DNA of 29,069 bases from Euryarchaeota archaeon UBA53 (GTDB lineage: Archaea; Thermoplasmatota; Poseidoniia; Poseidoniales; Poseidoniaceae), in contig DAZU01000046.1 of NCBI GenBank assembly GCA_002507425.1, positions 8,393 through 37,461 of the forward strand, read 5' to 3'. The position numbers and the translations under genes were made by a program. The notes below the pieces were generated by a model, which did not search any database, was not told where the DNA came from, and was given only the letters and a program-made list of their open reading frames with translations. This document shows positions 15,670 through 24,074 of the stretch, piece by piece. How positions within the stretch are numbered: the first letter of the stretch is position 1; every line of letters begins with the position of its first letter.

Positions 15670-17883
15670 ATGGAAACTAGGAAAGTGAAAATTGGCATCA
15701 CAATGTCATTTGTTTTCTTTGCGCTAATTTCCATAATTATGCCTGTTGATCTAGTGTTAAACACTGATGCTGTCTTTGTAGATCCTGCTAAAGAGAAAAT
15801 CCAGGAAGAAGGTTTAGTCGGAAATAAAACCAGCCAACTCATACTGAAAATAAAACACGATGAGGACCGATCAGTCTCTAGTGATTTTGAAATTTTTTCA
15901 AACCTATTAAACTTAGAAAGAGAGCTTATGGATGGTAGTAATGACTCAACTTCATGGGATTATGACGATGTCCGTGTAGATAGAGTAAAAACCCCTTTTT
16001 CATATTGGTCCGATGCGTTTGAGTCTAGAAATAGGAGTGTAGAAAATGCATCAAAATGGGGAGATTTGCTTAACCCAGTTATTGAAGGAGGATGGTGTGG
16101 AGAGAACGCTACTATTGAGGAAGCGAATGCTTTCAAAAACACCATGTTACTACTACCAAAAAATTCAGAATTCCACATCGCATGCCCCGCCTTTCCAGGT
16201 GCTAGTGAGTTAGCACCTCCTGATTCAAACGAAATTATTTGGCTTGTATGGCTGGATAGAACCAATCCAGATGGTGCTGAAACCGATTGGAATAAATTGA
16301 ATTTATGGGCTGAGAAAGTTAGTGAAAATACTGAGTTTGATATTGAGGCAGTTGGAGTGAATATGCTCTTCCAAAAATCAAAAAATATTGCTGAAAATGA
16401 TTTGGTTTCTGTGGTAATTCCTTCCGGCTTCATTCTTATCCTAGTCATGTATGTGATAATACGTGATCTGAAAGTCTGTGCAGTTACTTTGGGCAGTGTT
16501 GGCTTGGTAATCGCTGCTGAGATTGGCATATTTTCGTTATTCCAAATCCCAATATCGATTATCGATGCTGTTGCATTCCCGATTATCCTAGCTGTTGCTG
16601 TGGATGGAGCATTTTGGTATAGCAAATCTTCAAGAAGTAGAGATGAGGTTAGATCTCTGCTGCTTCTTGCTTTAGTGACAACACTAGCAGCTGTGTCACT
16701 TTCATTATTTTCAATTATAAAGGCTCAAAGCTCTTTGGCATTGATGATGATAGTTGGAATTTTCCTTGATTGGCTTATCACTAGATTTGTTTTGGAAGAT
16801 TTTTACATGAGTAGGAGAGAAAATCATGGGCCACCACCTAGAATTTCCTACAACCAAAACCTAGAATCGAAACGCTGGGGGTGGCCTATTGCGTTGGTGA
16901 TGTTATCTGTAATTGCGCTAATATCACCATCAGGTGTAGAAGTATTGAATGACATAAACCAGTTCCTTCCCCAAGATGATCCGTCACTTGCGGAATTTGA
17001 AATATTACAGGACGAATATCTAATCGCTTCTAGTACAGTAACTTGGATTTTGGTGGAGGTTGATGGAGATTCGCATCAAGACTATCTCAATATAATAAAT
17101 TTACAAAAACAAATTGGACAACATCCAAGTGTAATATCGTTTGAAACTGGGATGTCTGAGACTCCACTTGTTATGGGCATCTCTTTTGATTCAGAATTTG
17201 AAAATGATTCAACTCTAAACAGTGTCTCAAATCAAAATGGTAAAACCCCAATTCTTGAAGATCACAGACTGCAAACATCAGGAGAAACCACAGGTTTCAT
17301 AATCGCTGCTTTCATTGACGGCAGCAACTCAGAAGCAGCTCTACGTTTCTTTGATGATTTGGTTTTGCTTCTAGAGGAAACTGACAATGAAGGGATTGTG
17401 GGAGGCGATTTCATTACAGGAGCATCACTTGCTGAAGAATTTGACAACTCAAGAATTTTGCAAATATTAGGCGCTGGTATCGCTGTTTTATTCATAGCTG
17501 GAATAGTTACGAAATCTGCGCCAAGATCATTCAGAATAGCTATTGGAACAATAGCAATAGGTGCAGCAGTAGATGGTTGTGCTAGTTTGATAGGAGAACG
17601 CGGTGTATCAGCAGCTCCCGCGGTCTTGCTTGGCATGGGTTTTGCAGCAGACTACCTATCGCATGCAAGTGCAGAACACAGAGAAACCAAACATGATAAG
17701 TTTGCAAGGTGGGGTGCTGCAATCACATCGATGTCGGTGTTTTTCCTGCTTTCTTTCGCACAATTCCCTCCAGCGAGGCAAACTGGGCAATTACTAACAA
17801 TTAGTATTGCTATGTCTGTTATTCTGGCCTCAGGATTAGCAAATGTAGGACACTATTACAAAATTAATGATTCAGAGGAATAA
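15670..17883 (+). CDS. RND superfamily (MMPL/HAE3-like) exporter
   Basis: A 737-residue membrane protein with the duplicated RND plan: one helix near the N-terminus, a first extracytoplasmic domain (about residues 35-245), five helices (about 250-375), then a helix near residue 405, a second smaller ectodomain (about 420-595) and five more helices. RND-type charged sites in the helix-4 equivalents are Asp312 (AVAVDGAFWY) and Asp661 (GFAADYLSHA), the latter close to the usual GVDYAIH. Such proteins use the proton gradient to move lipids, hydrophobic compounds or folded-domain substrates. GAGGT six bases before the ATG supports the start. It follows the surface-protein gene by 40 bases and may serve its export or surface assembly, which is an inference. 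Confidence 0.82.
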   Translation: METRKVKIGITMSFVFFALISIIMPVDLVLNTDAVFVDPAKEKIQEEGLVGNKTSQLILKIKHDEDRSVSSDFEIFSNLLNLERELMDGSNDSTSWDYDDVRVDRVKTPFSYWSDAFESRNRSVENASKWGDLLNPVIEGGWCGENATIEEANAFKNTMLLLPKNSEFHIACPAFPGASELAPPDSNEIIWLVWLDRTNPDGAETDWNKLNLWAEKVSENTEFDIEAVGVNMLFQKSKNIAENDLVSVVIPSGFILILVMYVIIRDLKVCAVTLGSVGLVIAAEIGIFSLFQIPISIIDAVAFPIILAVAVDGAFWYSKSSRSRDEVRSLLLLALVTTLAAVSLSLFSIIKAQSSLALMMIVGIFLDWLITRFVLEDFYMSRRENHGPPPRISYNQNLESKRWGWPIALVMLSVIALISPSGVEVLNDINQFLPQDDPSLAEFEILQDEYLIASSTVTWILVEVDGDSHQDYLNIINLQKQIGQHPSVISFETGMSETPLVMGISFDSEFENDSTLNSVSNQNGKTPILEDHRLQTSGETTGFIIAAFIDGSNSEAALRFFDDLVLLLEETDNEGIVGGDFITGASLAEEFDNSRILQILGAGIAVLFIAGIVTKSAPRSFRIAIGTIAIGAAVDGCASLIGERGVSAAPAVLLGMGFAADYLSHASAEHRETKHDKFARWGAAITSMSVFFLLSFAQFPPARQTGQLLTISIAMSVILASGLANVGHYYKINDSEE

Positions 17884-17885
17884 GG

Positions 17886-20414
17886 TCAATCATCGATTTC
17901 CTCTTCTGAACCATCTTCTGCGAGAGTAGCCAGCTGAATTTCCTCTTCTCGATTCTTCATAGCGTATCCTATTCCACCTGCACCAAGTATGACTAGAAGT
18001 AATATTACAGTCATTACCAATGGGTTTTGAGTAAATATCTCTCCTAACGAGGAAAATAGCCCCTTCTCTTCTTCATTAATTGAGTCGACCTTTGGCTCTA
18101 TCAGCGAGACGATTGTTTGTTGGTCATATGCATCTCTGGTGAATGTCAGCATTCCATCCATCATAGGATTATACATGTCTGATGCAGGTGCTGGATTTAG
18201 GTCAGAATAGAAATCAGGGCGCTGTTCATAATTTACGTTTACTGGCTGCGATAAATCGAATGTTAGCATAACATCTACCGTGTAAGGGACTCTTGATTCG
18301 AAGAACTCGATATCTTCCAAGAATCCAAACAGCGTTATCGCTTGCCCTGTAATATCAAATTCAGCCCACTGGCCCCAGTGAGATGAGTCTACATCAATAT
18401 CGTAATACCACGAACTTGCTTGCCTTACACCAACGCCTTGTGCATCATTACTACCATCCTCGCCTAGGTCTATGGATAGTTGCAAAGCTCCTGCTTGCAG
18501 TGTATCTACATCCCATTCGGTTGCTGTGAATGTTGCCTCAAGTCTAGTAGTTCCGTTTGGAATCCAAACAAAATGTGAGTCCTCAGTATAATACACAGCT
18601 CCTGTTTGGCCATTGTTGAAATGATTCCAATCACCCTTCCAAGAGTGTCTTGCTCTATCTGTATTCACCGGTATCGTCACTTCGCTCATCATGTTCTCAT
18701 AAATCGCATAAGCGTCCCAAACATTGTACTCAGGGTGGTCAACAAACCCATCAGAGTCTTGATCTCTCATCAACTCTAATGTCCTTGCAAGAGCAACGGC
18801 AGCATCTGTGTCAGTTAGGCCGTGACCTATTCTCCAGTCATGGCATTTACCTGTTGCACTTCTGTAACAAAACTCTGGGATATCGCTGCAACTATCCTCG
18901 CTATTTCCATCCTCACAAGAATTACCCATGCCTTCGTAACGGGCAGTGAGCTCAAGGATTAGTTCAACCTCGTGGATTCTACTGTAATTAGCTGAATCCC
19001 AATCCTCATACTGACCGTATGCTGCTGTCCCATCTCCACCAACCAGGCTTGAGCCAAAATCGTGGTCGTCCCTGTGGTAATCAGCCACACCCAATGAGGG
19101 TGCTACATCCAGCAACAATCCGGCCATACCTCCAACATGAGGAGTAGCCATTGATGTGCCAGAGATTGACATGTAATACAGGTCACCTTGGGTTCTGGTA
19201 GATGCATCGATTGCAGTAGCTCTCGGTGCAGTAGCCCATATGTCCCTTCCTGGAGCGCCAACATCTGGCCATGTATGTTGTTGATTCATACATCCTCTTG
19301 AGGAGAATGAGGTTACTGCTGTTCCATCATGAGTAAGTGCAGCGACTGATATCGCTGAAGGAGTATTAGCATACACGTTCGTTCTCAAATCTCCCGAGCA
19401 CTCACTACCAGAGCCTCCTGAATTGGATGCAGCAAAAATTACAGCAACTCCATTATCAAAAGTTAGCATGTCTGTAAGCTGCGCAATTACGCCGTTTGGA
19501 TCATAATCACCATCAGTTCCCCAAGAGTTTGATACTACTCTAACGTGGTATGGATTTTGTCCGGGAACGGAATTAGCATAAGTCCACTCTAGGCCTTGCT
19601 CAGCAGCGAAGATTGACGCTCCATCCCCTGTTCCAAGTGCAACCAATTGACCGCCTTTAGCAACTCCAGCTCTTCTTCCTCCAGATGCATCTCCGTTTCC
19701 TGCAATCGTGCCTCCTACGTGTGTTCCGTGGCCTGAACTAGTATCGGAATTCCTTGTTTCTGACCATGAAATACCATTGAATTTCGCAGAGTAAATTACC
19801 TTCTCTCCAGTCCAAGGCTCGAGGTAATCAAAATCTGGATGTCCCGCGTCCACGCCAGTGTCTAAGTCGACAACAGCTGTTCCATCTCCATCCCACTCTG
19901 AGAAAGATAGGTCCACCTCCCTTTGTATTTCTCCAGAGGGTGTAACTATTACTCGATCCCAAGCATCTGTAGCTCTTACCACGTGTGTGGTTTCATGCAT
20001 CATAGTTCCTGGCTGTGTTGGGTCCCCACCCCATTCGTGTGGAAGGTAAAAGAATTCCAGAGGTTTATCCAATTCAAGATATTCTACTCTATCCCAGGTA
20101 GAGATTTTTCTTATTGTTGAGACTGATGCTTCAATTAATCCTCCATCAACCAGAGGCGCATCTCCCAGTATAGTTGCTCCAAGAGTTTCAAAATATGCCT
20201 TATCACTATCTGTTACTGGGCTGTTTAATTGGTATATCACTGGTAATATTTCATCTTCATTGCTCACAGAAATTTCTGTTACCAAATCTTGGTTCATTTT
20301 GCTAGCATCACCCATGCTATTGACTGAGCCGGCTAATGGAGAAGCTATGGCTCCAAACATCAACATCTGTAGCATTACTGCTGTCACGATTGAGGCCCTT
20401 CTCACAGGTGTCAT
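17886..20414 (-). CDS. Secreted subtilisin-like serine protease (S8) with C-terminal membrane anchor
   Basis: An 842-residue protease precursor. A signal peptide lies at about residues 1-30, then an I9-like propeptide (about 45-125, with LPVIYQLNSPVTDSDKAYF). The catalytic domain carries Asp185 (VDLDTGVDAGHPDF), His229 (SGHGTHVGGT), oxyanion Asn331 (FAASNSGG) and Ser421 (SGTSMATPHVGG). A beta-rich C-terminal region follows, then one membrane helix (about residues 790-810) and an acidic tail. It is probably a cell-anchored exoprotease that frees peptides for uptake. The TATA-like box about 25 bases upstream supports a leaderless ATG. Its stop is two bases from the convergent RND gene's stop. 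Confidence 0.95.
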   Translation of the reverse strand: MTPVRRASIVTAVMLQMLMFGAIASPLAGSVNSMGDASKMNQDLVTEISVSNEDEILPVIYQLNSPVTDSDKAYFETLGATILGDAPLVDGGLIEASVSTIRKISTWDRVEYLELDKPLEFFYLPHEWGGDPTQPGTMMHETTHVVRATDAWDRVIVTPSGEIQREVDLSFSEWDGDGTAVVDLDTGVDAGHPDFDYLEPWTGEKVIYSAKFNGISWSETRNSDTSSGHGTHVGGTIAGNGDASGGRRAGVAKGGQLVALGTGDGASIFAAEQGLEWTYANSVPGQNPYHVRVVSNSWGTDGDYDPNGVIAQLTDMLTFDNGVAVIFAASNSGGSGSECSGDLRTNVYANTPSAISVAALTHDGTAVTSFSSRGCMNQQHTWPDVGAPGRDIWATAPRATAIDASTRTQGDLYYMSISGTSMATPHVGGMAGLLLDVAPSLGVADYHRDDHDFGSSLVGGDGTAAYGQYEDWDSANYSRIHEVELILELTARYEGMGNSCEDGNSEDSCSDIPEFCYRSATGKCHDWRIGHGLTDTDAAVALARTLELMRDQDSDGFVDHPEYNVWDAYAIYENMMSEVTIPVNTDRARHSWKGDWNHFNNGQTGAVYYTEDSHFVWIPNGTTRLEATFTATEWDVDTLQAGALQLSIDLGEDGSNDAQGVGVRQASSWYYDIDVDSSHWGQWAEFDITGQAITLFGFLEDIEFFESRVPYTVDVMLTFDLSQPVNVNYEQRPDFYSDLNPAPASDMYNPMMDGMLTFTRDAYDQQTIVSLIEPKVDSINEEEKGLFSSLGEIFTQNPLVMTVILLLVILGAGGIGYAMKNREEEIQLATLAEDGSEEEIDD

Positions 20415-20433
20415 AATTCAACCAAAAACCATT

Positions 20434-20444
20434 GTGATATAATC
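20434..20444 (-). promoter_or_regulatory. TATA box of the subtilase gene
   Basis: The minus strand reads TGATTATATCA, centred about 25 bases before the subtilase ATG at 20414, fitting a leaderless transcript. Confidence 0.55.
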
Positions 20445-20548
20445 ATGATGGAGTGTTGGTTTGTCAACTGGTTAGGACTTCGATTATTGATTAATGCGCG
20501 CTAAATTCTATAACAATAACAAAATGCTTGGTTCTCTTGTTACACACT

Positions 20549-21052
20549 ATGAAAAAGTCTGTCACAATTTCTGAACTTTCAGACTTGAATGAAACTTTTG
20601 TCTCAACATTTAGTGGAAAAGACATACCTGGTAAGGCTGGAAAGGGACTTCTCATCCTGACATGCATGGATTCCAGAATTATACCCCATGAGATATTTGG
20701 ATTGAAAATTGGAGATGTTAAAGTAATCAGGAATGCAGGAGGTCAACTCAATCCTGAGGTTGAAAACGATATTGTTCTCGCAAGTTACCTGCTGAACTGT
20801 GAGCGCATTGTAATAATGCCTCATACAAAGTGCGCTATGGCAAGTTTACCACTGGTTGATGTGCGAAATACTCTTGCAGATCTTTCGAAAAAGGACTTTT
20901 CTAATTTCACCCCAAGAATGATTGATGATGCCCAAGAGAAACTCAAATCTGATGTAAATTCGCTAAAAAACAATGCCTTGCTGAAAGAAGGTGTTGAAGT
21001 TCACGGCGCTATTTATGATGTAGACACGGGTAAAGTCAATTGGATCGATTGA
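20549..21052 (+). CDS. Beta-class carbonic anhydrase
   Basis: About 167 residues from the ATG at 20549 (MKKSVTISEL); an upstream in-frame TTG at 20528 would add seven residues. The beta-class zinc site is present: Cys39 in CMDSR with the Asp-Arg dyad, and His92 with Cys95 in PHTKCAM. VIRNAGG and the helix after it also match. The size fits the short plant-type/Cab-like members. The enzyme interconverts CO2 and bicarbonate in the cytoplasm and could supply bicarbonate to the biotin-dependent carboxyltransferase encoded two genes downstream, which is an inference. A weak TATA-like CTATAAC lies near 20508. Confidence 0.88.
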   Translation: MKKSVTISELSDLNETFVSTFSGKDIPGKAGKGLLILTCMDSRIIPHEIFGLKIGDVKVIRNAGGQLNPEVENDIVLASYLLNCERIVIMPHTKCAMASLPLVDVRNTLADLSKKDFSNFTPRMIDDAQEKLKSDVNSLKNNALLKEGVEVHGAIYDVDTGKVNWID

Positions 21053-21103
21053 CATGTTGATAACTCAAACTCGCTTGACATTGAAGTAGTTATGATTGGG
21101 CTG

Positions 21104-21112
21104 ATTTATTTC
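21104..21112 (+). promoter_or_regulatory. TATA box of gatD
   Basis: ATTTATTTC is centred about 25 bases before the GTG at 21133, which would make gatD a leaderless transcript beginning at a GTG. Confidence 0.45.
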
Positions 21113-21132
21113 AATGAATCACCAACATTCAA

Positions 21133-22473
21133 GTGGCATCAGAATTACGGCAGTATATGTTAGAAGGACCCTCCGTTGGAAAGCGTATCTTGCTAAAAGT
21201 GAACGGTCCTGCTGGAAAAACATCTCACCAAGGCGTGGTTATACCTAGTGCTGCTAAAGCACATGTTACTGTAAAATTACAAAACGGCTACAATGTAAGT
21301 TACCCACTAGAAATGGTTGATTCATTTGATGAGGTAGACGACAAGATTGCATCCAAGTCACTATCCACAGTAAATATTGAACAAAATACTGACCTGCCAA
21401 AAGTGACGATCATCCATACTGGTGGTACGATAGCATCCAAGGTTGATTATGAGACCGGTGCTGTAATTGCGAGATTTGAGCCCGAAGAATTGCTTGCTAG
21501 TGTACCAGAAATTTTAGAGATTGCAAATATTGATTCTGTGAAAATTGGAAACATGTGGTCAGACGATATACGGCCTCAGCATTGGAATGCAATGATAGAA
21601 GCATGTGAACAAGCTTTTGATTCTGGCTCAGTTGGAGTGGTGATTACACATGGAACTGACACTCTTCACATTAGCGCAGCAGCACTTTCGTTTGCATTTG
21701 CCGGAAATGGAGGAAGACCTGCTGGTAGAATCGTGTTTACGGGATCACAGAGGTCCTCGGATAGAGCTTCTTCAGACGCCAGTGAAAATTTGCTATCGGC
21801 AGTTTACTGGGCCGCTAACGGACCTCCTGTAACGGGAGAGGGCGATGCTGCTGTGACAGTAATGCATTCTAGTTCGGCAGACGGACTGTGTGCTGTATCT
21901 CCTGGTGTAGGAGTTAGGAAGATGCATTCTACTAGAAGAGATGCATTCCAGATGGTTAATGGGGAGAGATTAGGGGAAATCAGAATAAACAAATCAGGAC
22001 TATCTCACACTACAACTATTGGAGAGCAAATGAGAGAAGTTTTGCCCTCAACAAAATATGATACGAATATCAGAGTCGCTCAATTTATTGCAGGCCCACA
22101 TCTTCACGCCGACCTATTGGAAGCAGCAGAAAGTTCTGGATATTCTGCAATCTTAATTCAGGGAACGGGGCTGGGCCATCTCCCTATTGAAAATCCAGTG
22201 GGGGATGCGCCAGAAAACGAAAACATTGCAAAGTTTTTCTCTCGAACAAAGATACCGGTAATAGTTGCTAATCAATGCATAAATGGTCCAGTAGATATGA
22301 ACGTATATTCGAAAGGAAGACAGCAACAAGAAATGGGTATTTTGGGCCATGGCTCTACTTCAAGTCCCGAAGCACTTCTTGTCAAAATACACTGGGCACT
22401 ATCGCAGGGCAGAGACCTAGAAATTCTGTCAAAAAATCTGTGTGGAGAAAACATCTCAACTCTCATGAAGTAA
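21133..22473 (+). CDS. gatD: Glutamyl-tRNA(Gln) amidotransferase subunit D
   Basis: A 446-residue cytosolic protein. With GatE it converts Glu-tRNA(Gln) to Gln-tRNA(Gln), GatD supplying ammonia from glutamine or asparagine. The N-terminal GatD-specific domain (about residues 1-85) precedes an L-asparaginase-like domain with HTGGTIASKVD (Thr96/Thr99 region), THGTDTLH (Thr175, Asp176), FTGSQRSSDRASSDASENL, GLGHLP and a final amidase block. Length and the extra N-terminal domain separate it from plain asparaginases. The GTG at 21133 is favoured by the TATA box; the ATG at 21157 (MLEGPSVGKR) is an alternative. gatE is not adjacent in this window. Confidence 0.93.
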   Translation: MASELRQYMLEGPSVGKRILLKVNGPAGKTSHQGVVIPSAAKAHVTVKLQNGYNVSYPLEMVDSFDEVDDKIASKSLSTVNIEQNTDLPKVTIIHTGGTIASKVDYETGAVIARFEPEELLASVPEILEIANIDSVKIGNMWSDDIRPQHWNAMIEACEQAFDSGSVGVVITHGTDTLHISAAALSFAFAGNGGRPAGRIVFTGSQRSSDRASSDASENLLSAVYWAANGPPVTGEGDAAVTVMHSSSADGLCAVSPGVGVRKMHSTRRDAFQMVNGERLGEIRINKSGLSHTTTIGEQMREVLPSTKYDTNIRVAQFIAGPHLHADLLEAAESSGYSAILIQGTGLGHLPIENPVGDAPENENIAKFFSRTKIPVIVANQCINGPVDMNVYSKGRQQQEMGILGHGSTSSPEALLVKIHWALSQGRDLEILSKNLCGENISTLMK

Positions 22474-22501
22474 CCGCTTTAATGAATAACCGTAACCTTT
22501 T

Positions 22502-22506
22502 GGAGG
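22502..22506 (+). promoter_or_regulatory. Shine-Dalgarno sequence deciding the carboxyltransferase start
   Basis: GGAGG lies five bases before the ATG at 22512 and selects it over upstream in-frame ATGs, one of which lies inside gatD. Confidence 0.7.
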
Positions 22507-22511
22507 ATAAC

Positions 22512-24074
22512 ATGTCAAAGGATTCGAGTGATGCACTCGAGGACTTGCGATACAAGCGTAACTTAGCTCGCGTCGGTGGAGGAATCAAGCGACAAGAGAG
22601 CATCCGTAGCTCCGGAAGAGGGACTGCTAGGGACCGGATTAGAGCACTGGTGGATGAAAATTCATTTGTTGAGTTAGATACATTCCTAACACATAGAACT
22701 ACTGACTATAACATGTTCATGCACGAAACCTTGGGTGATGGGGTTGTATGTGGTCATGGTACAATAAATGGTAGACGAGTATACTGCTTTGCACAAGATT
22801 TCTCAGTTCATGGAGGTTCAATGGGAGAAATGCATGCAAAGAAAATCTCGAAAGTTGTTGAGATGGCAGAGCGATCAAAAGTTCCTCTTATAGGAATATG
22901 GGATGGAGGAGGACAGCGTGCTCAGGATGGTATCGCTGCACTGGGAGGCACAGGAGAATTGCTTGACAGATTGGTTCAATGTTCTGGAAGAATCCCCTTA
23001 CTGTCTCTTGTTTTAGGCCCTGTGGTGGGTGTTTCAGCCTTGGGAGCTGGCTTAGCTGACTTCACAATTCTTGGCAGCGAACATGGACAATTGTTCATGT
23101 CTTCGCCTCTAGAAACTCCTGAATGCCTCAACGGTGAAGTAGACGCTGCTGGACTAGGTGGAGCCGAGCTACACGCCAGTCGTTCTGGTGTTGCTTGTTT
23201 GGTTGCAGAAGATGAGGATGATGCTTGTGCTTTGGCAGCTGAAATCTTATCCTTTTTACCTGATAATAACGAATCTAACCCACCAATTGAACCAACTGGT
23301 GACGACCCTGGTCGTCTAAATCCAGATTTATCGAAACTAGTGCCAGATAATCCAAACAAACCATATGATATGGTTAAAGTAATCGAAGAAGTTGTTGATG
23401 ACAATATTTTCATGCAATTATTCGATTCTTATGCTGAGAATATACTAATTGGATTTGGAAGGTTGGACGGAAAGACTGTAGGAATAGTTGCGAACCAACC
23501 GAAAGTTCTTGCAGGTTGCCTAGATATTGACGCATCAATCAAAGCTGCTAGATTTATCAGGACCTGTGACGCATTCAATATTCCACTCGTTACGTTTGAA
23601 GATGTCCCTGGATTCTTACCAGGTGTTGTTCAAGAATGGGGTGGAATTATTCGTCACGGAGCGAAGTTACTCTTTGCATACGCTGAAGCAACAGTTCCTA
23701 AATTGACGCTTGTAACAAGAAAAGCGTATGGTGGGGCATATCTTGCAATGAGTTGTAAACACCTACAATCTGATTACAACATAGCATGGCCAACAGCAGA
23801 GCTCGCAGTAATGGGTGCTGAAGGCGCTGTTAACATCATCCACAGAAGAGAAATCGCTGCCGCTGAGGAAGGGGATAAAGAAGAAACTAGACTTCAACTT
23901 GTGGGTGAGTACAAATCGAAATTTGGTGATCCATACGTCGCTGCTCGCAATGGCTGGTTAGATGATGTTATAGATCCAGAAGAGAGTCGAATGAGGTTGA
24001 TACGGGCACTTCGTATATTATACTCAAAGAGAGAGTGGTCCCCGCCTAAGAAGCATGGAAATATTCCGTTATGA
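22512..24074 (+). CDS. Biotin-dependent acyl-CoA carboxylase, carboxyltransferase (beta) subunit
   Basis: 520 residues from the ATG at 22512 (MSKDSSDALEDLRYKRN), the normal size for propionyl-/acetyl-CoA carboxylase beta subunits. The N-terminal half has GRGTARDRI, GGSMGEMHAKKISKV, DGGGQRAQDGIAALGG and VVGVSALGAG. The C-terminal half has DVPGFLPGVVQEWGGIIRHG and RKAYGGAYLAMSCK, with AELAVMGAEGAVNI. These are the two crotonase-like halves that form the CoA and carboxybiotin sites. It transfers CO2 from biotin to propionyl- or acetyl-CoA; substrate cannot be decided. The first oxyanion motif is GQRAQDG rather than the usual GARIQEG. No biotin carboxylase or carrier gene is adjacent. The stop abuts the convergent secreted-hydrolase gene. 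Confidence 0.9.
   Translation: MSKDSSDALEDLRYKRNLARVGGGIKRQESIRSSGRGTARDRIRALVDENSFVELDTFLTHRTTDYNMFMHETLGDGVVCGHGTINGRRVYCFAQDFSVHGGSMGEMHAKKISKVVEMAERSKVPLIGIWDGGGQRAQDGIAALGGTGELLDRLVQCSGRIPLLSLVLGPVVGVSALGAGLADFTILGSEHGQLFMSSPLETPECLNGEVDAAGLGGAELHASRSGVACLVAEDEDDACALAAEILSFLPDNNESNPPIEPTGDDPGRLNPDLSKLVPDNPNKPYDMVKVIEEVVDDNIFMQLFDSYAENILIGFGRLDGKTVGIVANQPKVLAGCLDIDASIKAARFIRTCDAFNIPLVTFEDVPGFLPGVVQEWGGIIRHGAKLLFAYAEATVPKLTLVTRKAYGGAYLAMSCKHLQSDYNIAWPTAELAVMGAEGAVNIIHRREIAAAEEGDKEETRLQLVGEYKSKFGDPYVAARNGWLDDVIDPEESRMRLIRALRILYSKREWSPPKKHGNIPL

Noticed and set aside
15960..16625. Long open frame of 221 codons on the minus strand
   Set aside because: It lies wholly inside the RND exporter gene, which has clear family motifs and topology; the translation has no recognisable domain and is a shadow of that gene.
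20524..20548. ATG at 20524 as the carbonic anhydrase start
   Set aside because: It is out of frame with the conserved protein; the in-frame ATG at 20549 is used instead.
22275..22511. Longer N-terminus for the carboxyltransferase starting inside gatD
   Set aside because: A strong GGAGG precedes the ATG at 22512, and the product from there has the normal family start and length.
22976..23413. 145-codon minus-strand frame
   Set aside because: It is inside the carboxyltransferase gene and its translation is low-complexity Ser/Pro/Ala-rich, typical of an antisense shadow.
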